Positions 60,351 to 64,000 of a stretch of 64,000 nucleotides of DNA are shown here, piece by piece. The DNA is from Bradyrhizobium iriomotense (GTDB lineage Bacteria > Pseudomonadota > Alphaproteobacteria > Rhizobiales > Xanthobacteraceae). The position numbers were made by a program, and so were the translations under genes. Numbering within the stretch: position 1 is the first letter of the stretch; each line of letters starts with the position of its first letter. The notes beneath the pieces are model-generated. The model saw nothing but the letters and a program-made list of their open reading frames with translations, was not told the origin of the DNA and made no database searches. The DNA lies in contig NZ_JAFCJZ010000006.1 of NCBI RefSeq assembly GCF_018130765.1, forward strand, positions 62,001-126,000, read 5' to 3'.

Positions 60351-61595
60351 ATGGTAGTTGAAAATACCAAGCGATTGCAGGCGCTTACAAAACGGCGGGT
60401 GGTCACATCCGTAGTTTTACTAGCTCTTGCCGCCGGCGGGGCCTATGGGTTTCTCCGTGCGGGCGCCAAGGAGAAGAGCCACTCCGAGATTTCCAGCCAG
60501 TCGCGCAGGAATGCGCAGAACTTCACGCCGACGCCGTCCGAGTGGGCGACACTGACGATCGAGCCGGTCAAGGCCAAGACCTTCCGGGCCGAATATGTCA
60601 CCGAAGGCAAGGTCGCGGTCGACGAGGATCGCTCGACGCCAGTGTTCTCGCCTTATGCGGGCAGGGTCACCAAGCTGCTCGCCAAGCCCGGCGAGACCCT
60701 GACGCAAGGTCAACCGCTGTTCACAATCGAAGCCGCCGACACCGTGCAGGCCCAGAACGATTTCATCGCGGCGATGACCGCGCAGAACAAGGCGAAGTCG
60801 GCGATCGATCTCGCCGACATCCAGTTCAAGCGCGCCAAGGATCTCTATGAGGGCCACGCCATTCCGCTGAAGGACTACCAGCAGGCGGAAGCGACGCAGG
60901 TCCAGGCGCAGAACGACATGCGCTCCTCGGTGACGGCGCTGGAGGCTGCACGCAACAAGCTGCGCATCCTCGGCTTCACCGACGACACCATCAAGGCGTT
61001 CCAGGACAAGGGCACGATCAATCGGGAGATCACGATCTACTCGCCGATCTCCGGCACGGTCGTGCAGCGCAAGATCGGCCCGGGCCAGTACGTCAATTCC
61101 GGTGCCAGCGATCCGGTCTTCGTGATCGGCGATCTCTCGACGGTCTGGCTCACCGCCTTCGTGCGCGAGAGCGATGCGGCCGCGGTGTGCATCGGCCAGG
61201 ACATCACCGTCAACGTGATGGCGCTGCCGGGCCGCCCGCTGACCGCGAAGATCAACTACGTGGCCGCCGCGATCGATCCGAGCACCCGCCGCCTCTTGGT
61301 CCGCGCCACCATCGACAACAAGGATGGCCTGCTCAAGCCGGAGATGTTCGCCAACGTCACCATCTATTCGGCCGGCGATCGCGCCGCGCCGGCGGTACCC
61401 AAGCAGGCCCTGATCTACGAAGCCGACAAGGTCCGTCTCTGGGTCGCGCGCGAGGACAAGTCGGTCGAGCTGCGCGAGATCAAGATCGGCCTCATCAACG
61501 GGAATCTCGTCGAAGTCACGAGCAACCTGAAACCCGGCGAGCAGATCGTCACCAAGGGCAGCCTGTTCATCGACCGCGCGGCGTCCGGCAGCTGA
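60351..61595 (+). CDS. RND efflux periplasmic adaptor (CzcB-like)
   Basis: This is a 414-residue membrane-fusion protein. One N-terminal span (VVTSVVLLALAAGGAYGFL) is followed by a first beta-barrel part, the split lipoyl domain (STPVFSPYAGRVTKLLAKPGETLTQGQPLFTIE, then YSPISGTVVQRKIGPGQYVNSG), a coiled-coil hairpin at about residues 135-215, and C-terminal domains ending GEQIVTKGSLFIDRAAS. This is the layout of adaptors for heavy-metal RND pumps. The pump gene starts 40 bases downstream. A reading from 60318 would add 11 residues. Confidence 0.9.
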   Translation: MVVENTKRLQALTKRRVVTSVVLLALAAGGAYGFLRAGAKEKSHSEISSQSRRNAQNFTPTPSEWATLTIEPVKAKTFRAEYVTEGKVAVDEDRSTPVFSPYAGRVTKLLAKPGETLTQGQPLFTIEAADTVQAQNDFIAAMTAQNKAKSAIDLADIQFKRAKDLYEGHAIPLKDYQQAEATQVQAQNDMRSSVTALEAARNKLRILGFTDDTIKAFQDKGTINREITIYSPISGTVVQRKIGPGQYVNSGASDPVFVIGDLSTVWLTAFVRESDAAAVCIGQDITVNVMALPGRPLTAKINYVAAAIDPSTRRLLVRATIDNKDGLLKPEMFANVTIYSAGDRAAPAVPKQALIYEADKVRLWVAREDKSVELREIKIGLINGNLVEVTSNLKPGEQIVTKGSLFIDRAASGS

Positions 61596-61635
61596 TCGAC
61601 GACCCAAAAAAACTGAAGACAAGCTGAAGACCTGA

Positions 61636-64000
61636 ATGGATCGCCTCGTCGCCCTTGCCGTCAACCGGCGCTTCCTGATGGTCGGCATGTTCGTCGCCGT
61701 GCTGATCGGCGGCCTGATCGCGTTCAACCAGCTCAACATCGAGGCCTATCCCGATCCGACCCCGCCGATGGTCGATATCGTGACGCAGAGCCCGGGCCTT
61801 TCGGCCGAGGAGATCGAGCGTTACATCACGATCCCGATCGAGACCCAGGTTGCGGGTCTGAAGAACCTCACGACCATCCGCACCATCTCGCTCTACGGCC
61901 TCTCCGACATCAAGCTCCAGTTCTCCTTCGCCTATACCTATGACGAGGCGTTGCAGCAGGTCCTGAACCGCCTGGCGCAGCTCGCGCCGCTGCCGGGCAA
62001 CGTGCAGCCGCAGATCTCGCCGCTCAGCCCGATCGGCGAAATCTTCCGCTACCGCCTGGTCGGCCCGCCGAACTACAGCGTGCTCGATCTCAAGACCATC
62101 CAGGACTGGATCCTCCAGCGCCGCTTCCGCGCCGTGCCCGGCGTGATCGACGTCACCGGATGGGGCGGCAAGAGCAAGACCTACGAGCTCCAGGTCGATT
62201 TCAACAAGCTGGTCGCCAACGGCCTGACGCTGCCGCAACTGCTCCAGGCGGTCGGCAATGCGAACGTCAATGTCGGCGGCAACACCGTCAATATCGGCCA
62301 GCAGTCGGCCGTGGTGCGCGGCGTCGGCCTGATCCGCTCCATCGACGATCTCGCCAACACCATGGTGTCGCAGACCAACGGCAACCCGGTGCTGGTCAAG
62401 GACGTCGCCACCGTCACCGTGGGGCAACGGCCCCGTCTCGGCATCGCCGGCCTCGATGATTCCGACGACATCGTGCAGGGCATCGTCCTGATGCGCCGCG
62501 GCGAGCAGAGCTCGCCGACCATCAAGCGCGTCCACCAGCTCGTTCAGACCATCAACAACTCCAGCATCCTGCCGCCCGGCGTGCGCATCGAGCGCATCTA
62601 TGACCGCGGCGACCTGATCGAGCTCACCACCCACACCGTGCTGCACAACATGGTGGTCGGCATCCTGCTGATCGTGCTGCTGCAGTGGATCTTCCTCGGT
62701 GACCTCCGCAGTGCGCTGATCGTCGGCGCCACCATTCCATTCGCGCTGTTCTTCGCCGTCATCATCCTGGTGCTGCGCGGGGAATCGGCGAACCTGCTGT
62801 CGGTCGGCGCGATCGATTTCGGCCTGATCGTCGATGCCACCGTCATCATGGTGGAGGCGATCTTCCGCCGCCTGACGCAGACGACGCCGGTGTCGGAAAC
62901 CGAGCATATGTCGAACGAGACGCTGTTCGGCATGAAGAGCCACGCCATCCTCAGCGCCGCCGCCGACGTCTCGCGTTCGATCTTCTTCGCCGCCGCGATA
63001 ATCATCGCGGCCTTCCTGCCGCTGTTCACGCTCTCCGGCGTCGAAGGCAACATCTTCGGGCCGATGGCGCGCACCTATGCCTACGCGCTGGCCGGCGGCC
63101 TGCTTGCCACCTTTACCGTCACGCCGGCGCTGTCCGCCATCATCCTGCCCGCGCATGTCGAGGAGACCGAGACCAAGGTGATGCTGATCCTGCACCGGAT
63201 CTACATGCCGGTGCTGAACTGGGCCGTGGCCAACCGCAACATCGTGCTCGGCGGCGCGATCGGCCTCGTGGTGATGACGGTGGCGCTGGGCCGGCTGCTC
63301 GGCCTCGAATTCCTGCCGAAGCTGGAAGAGGGCAATCTCTGGATCCGCGCCACGCTGCCGCCGACCATCTCACTCCAGGAAGGCAACAGCTACGTCAACG
63401 AGATGCGCAAGGTGATCCGGGCCCGGCCCGAGGTGGAATCCGTGGTCTCGCAGCACGGCCGCCCCGACGACGGCACTGACGCCGCCGGCTTCTTCAACGC
63501 CGAGTTCTTCGCGCCGCTCAAGCCCGCCAGCCAATGGCCCGGCACGCGCGACAAGGAAGAGCTGACCGCGGAACTGCTCAAGCAGCTCGACGACCGCTTC
63601 CCCGGTGTCGAGTTCAACTTCTCGCAATATCTGCAGGACAACGTCTCCGAAGCCGTCTCCGGCGTGAAGGGCGAGAATTCGATCAAGCTGTTCGGCAGTG
63701 ATCTGCAGGCGCTCACCGACACCGCCAACAAGATCAAGCAGGTGCTGTCGACCGTGCAGGGCGTCACTGACCTTGCGGTGTTCACCTCGCTCGGCCAACC
63801 GACGGTCCAGATCGACATCGACCGCGCCAAGGCCGCGCGCTACGGGCTCGCTCCCGGCGACATCAACGCCACCATCAAGGTCGCGATCGGCGGTGACACT
63901 GCGGGCGATCTCTACGAGCCGGGAAGCGACCGCCACTTCCCGATCATCGTTCGCCTTGCGCCGGAATTCCGCAGGAGTGCCGAGGCGATCCAGAATCTGC
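61636..64000 (+). CDS. HME-family RND efflux pump (CzcA-like), 3' end beyond window
   Basis: The reading frame is open from the ATG at 61636 to the window end (788 codons), so the gene is cut off; full CzcA proteins are about 1040 residues. It begins MDRLVALAVNRRFLMVGMFV, with the first span, then IEAYPDPTPPMVDIVTQSPG and EIERYITIPIETQVAGL, typical of the heavy-metal efflux (HME) branch. The second bundle includes LIVDATVIMVEAIFRRL, with the acidic residue of the proton relay. Such pumps export Co, Zn, Cd, Ni or Cu; the metal cannot be told from this part. An outer-membrane CzcC-type gene is not seen upstream. Confidence 0.92.
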   Translation, partial: MDRLVALAVNRRFLMVGMFVAVLIGGLIAFNQLNIEAYPDPTPPMVDIVTQSPGLSAEEIERYITIPIETQVAGLKNLTTIRTISLYGLSDIKLQFSFAYTYDEALQQVLNRLAQLAPLPGNVQPQISPLSPIGEIFRYRLVGPPNYSVLDLKTIQDWILQRRFRAVPGVIDVTGWGGKSKTYELQVDFNKLVANGLTLPQLLQAVGNANVNVGGNTVNIGQQSAVVRGVGLIRSIDDLANTMVSQTNGNPVLVKDVATVTVGQRPRLGIAGLDDSDDIVQGIVLMRRGEQSSPTIKRVHQLVQTINNSSILPPGVRIERIYDRGDLIELTTHTVLHNMVVGILLIVLLQWIFLGDLRSALIVGATIPFALFFAVIILVLRGESANLLSVGAIDFGLIVDATVIMVEAIFRRLTQTTPVSETEHMSNETLFGMKSHAILSAAADVSRSIFFAAAIIIAAFLPLFTLSGVEGNIFGPMARTYAYALAGGLLATFTVTPALSAIILPAHVEETETKVMLILHRIYMPVLNWAVANRNIVLGGAIGLVVMTVALGRLLGLEFLPKLEEGNLWIRATLPPTISLQEGNSYVNEMRKVIRARPEVESVVSQHGRPDDGTDAAGFFNAEFFAPLKPASQWPGTRDKEELTAELLKQLDDRFPGVEFNFSQYLQDNVSEAVSGVKGENSIKLFGSDLQALTDTANKIKQVLSTVQGVTDLAVFTSLGQPTVQIDIDRAKAARYGLAPGDINATIKVAIGGDTAGDLYEPGSDRHFPIIVRLAPEFRRSAEAIQNL

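Noticed and set aside
1..64000. tRNA or rRNA genes
   Set aside because: No cloverleaf with a GGTTCGAATCC-type T-arm or rRNA-like conserved stretch was noticed on either strand; a covariance-model search would be needed to be certain.

Overview
The window is GC-rich chromosomal DNA from an alphaproteobacterium, almost certainly Bradyrhizobium or a close relative (Nitrobacteraceae). The grounds are a full hopanoid locus including the C-2 methylase HpnP, the ImuA-ImuB-DnaE2 mutasome with an alphaproteobacterial SOS box (GAAC-N7-GAAC), many class C radical SAM and ABC genes, and several families of palindromic repeats that I recall as typical of this genus. All assignments come from reading motifs and gene order; no database was searched.

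Layout. 0-6.3 kb: a branched-chain-amino-acid-type binding protein, an acyl-CoA dehydrogenase, two palindromic repeats, small DoxX/cupin genes and a chemoreceptor. 6.5-36.3 kb: a hopanoid super-locus. It begins with eutB-hpnP-eutC, in which the two ethanolamine ammonia-lyase subunit genes flank the B12-binding radical SAM hopanoid methylase. A large RND lipid-type transporter and three small or secreted genes follow. Then come hpnC-hpnD-hpnE-shc-hpnG (farnesyl-PP to squalene, to diploptene/diplopterol, then side-chain processing), hpnH and ispH on the minus strand, hpnN (hopanoid transporter) and hpnO (aminohopanoid aminotransferase). Between hpnG and hpnH lies a six-gene minus-strand operon for 2-aminoethylphosphonate (AEP) uptake and breakdown: binding protein, ATPase, fused permease, FAD oxidoreductase, PhnX and a PbfA-like PLP lyase. 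It has no PhnW and is bracketed by two near-identical terminator hairpins.

36.3-39.7 kb: a HigBA toxin-antitoxin pair with twin operator palindromes, then an ECF sigma/anti-sigma pair behind a Tat-exported metallophosphoesterase and a cupredoxin. 40.1-43.8 kb: a small secreted protein followed by a split MacAB-type exporter, in DNA that looks less codon-biased than its surroundings. 43.8-48.5 kb: a GMC oxidoreductase, an M20 amidohydrolase and a PiT phosphate transporter.

48.6-57.2 kb: a DNA-damage module. A UdgX-type uracil-DNA protein and a radical SAM partner diverge from imuA-imuB-dnaE2 across one SOS box. Both imuB and dnaE2 carry a palindromic intergenic-type repeat inserted in frame, so repeat DNA is translated inside two mutasome proteins. 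57.2-64 kb: more palindromic repeats, an SDR enzyme, a small membrane protein, a CaiB-type CoA-transferase, and a CzcB/CzcA-type RND efflux pair whose pump gene runs off the window end.
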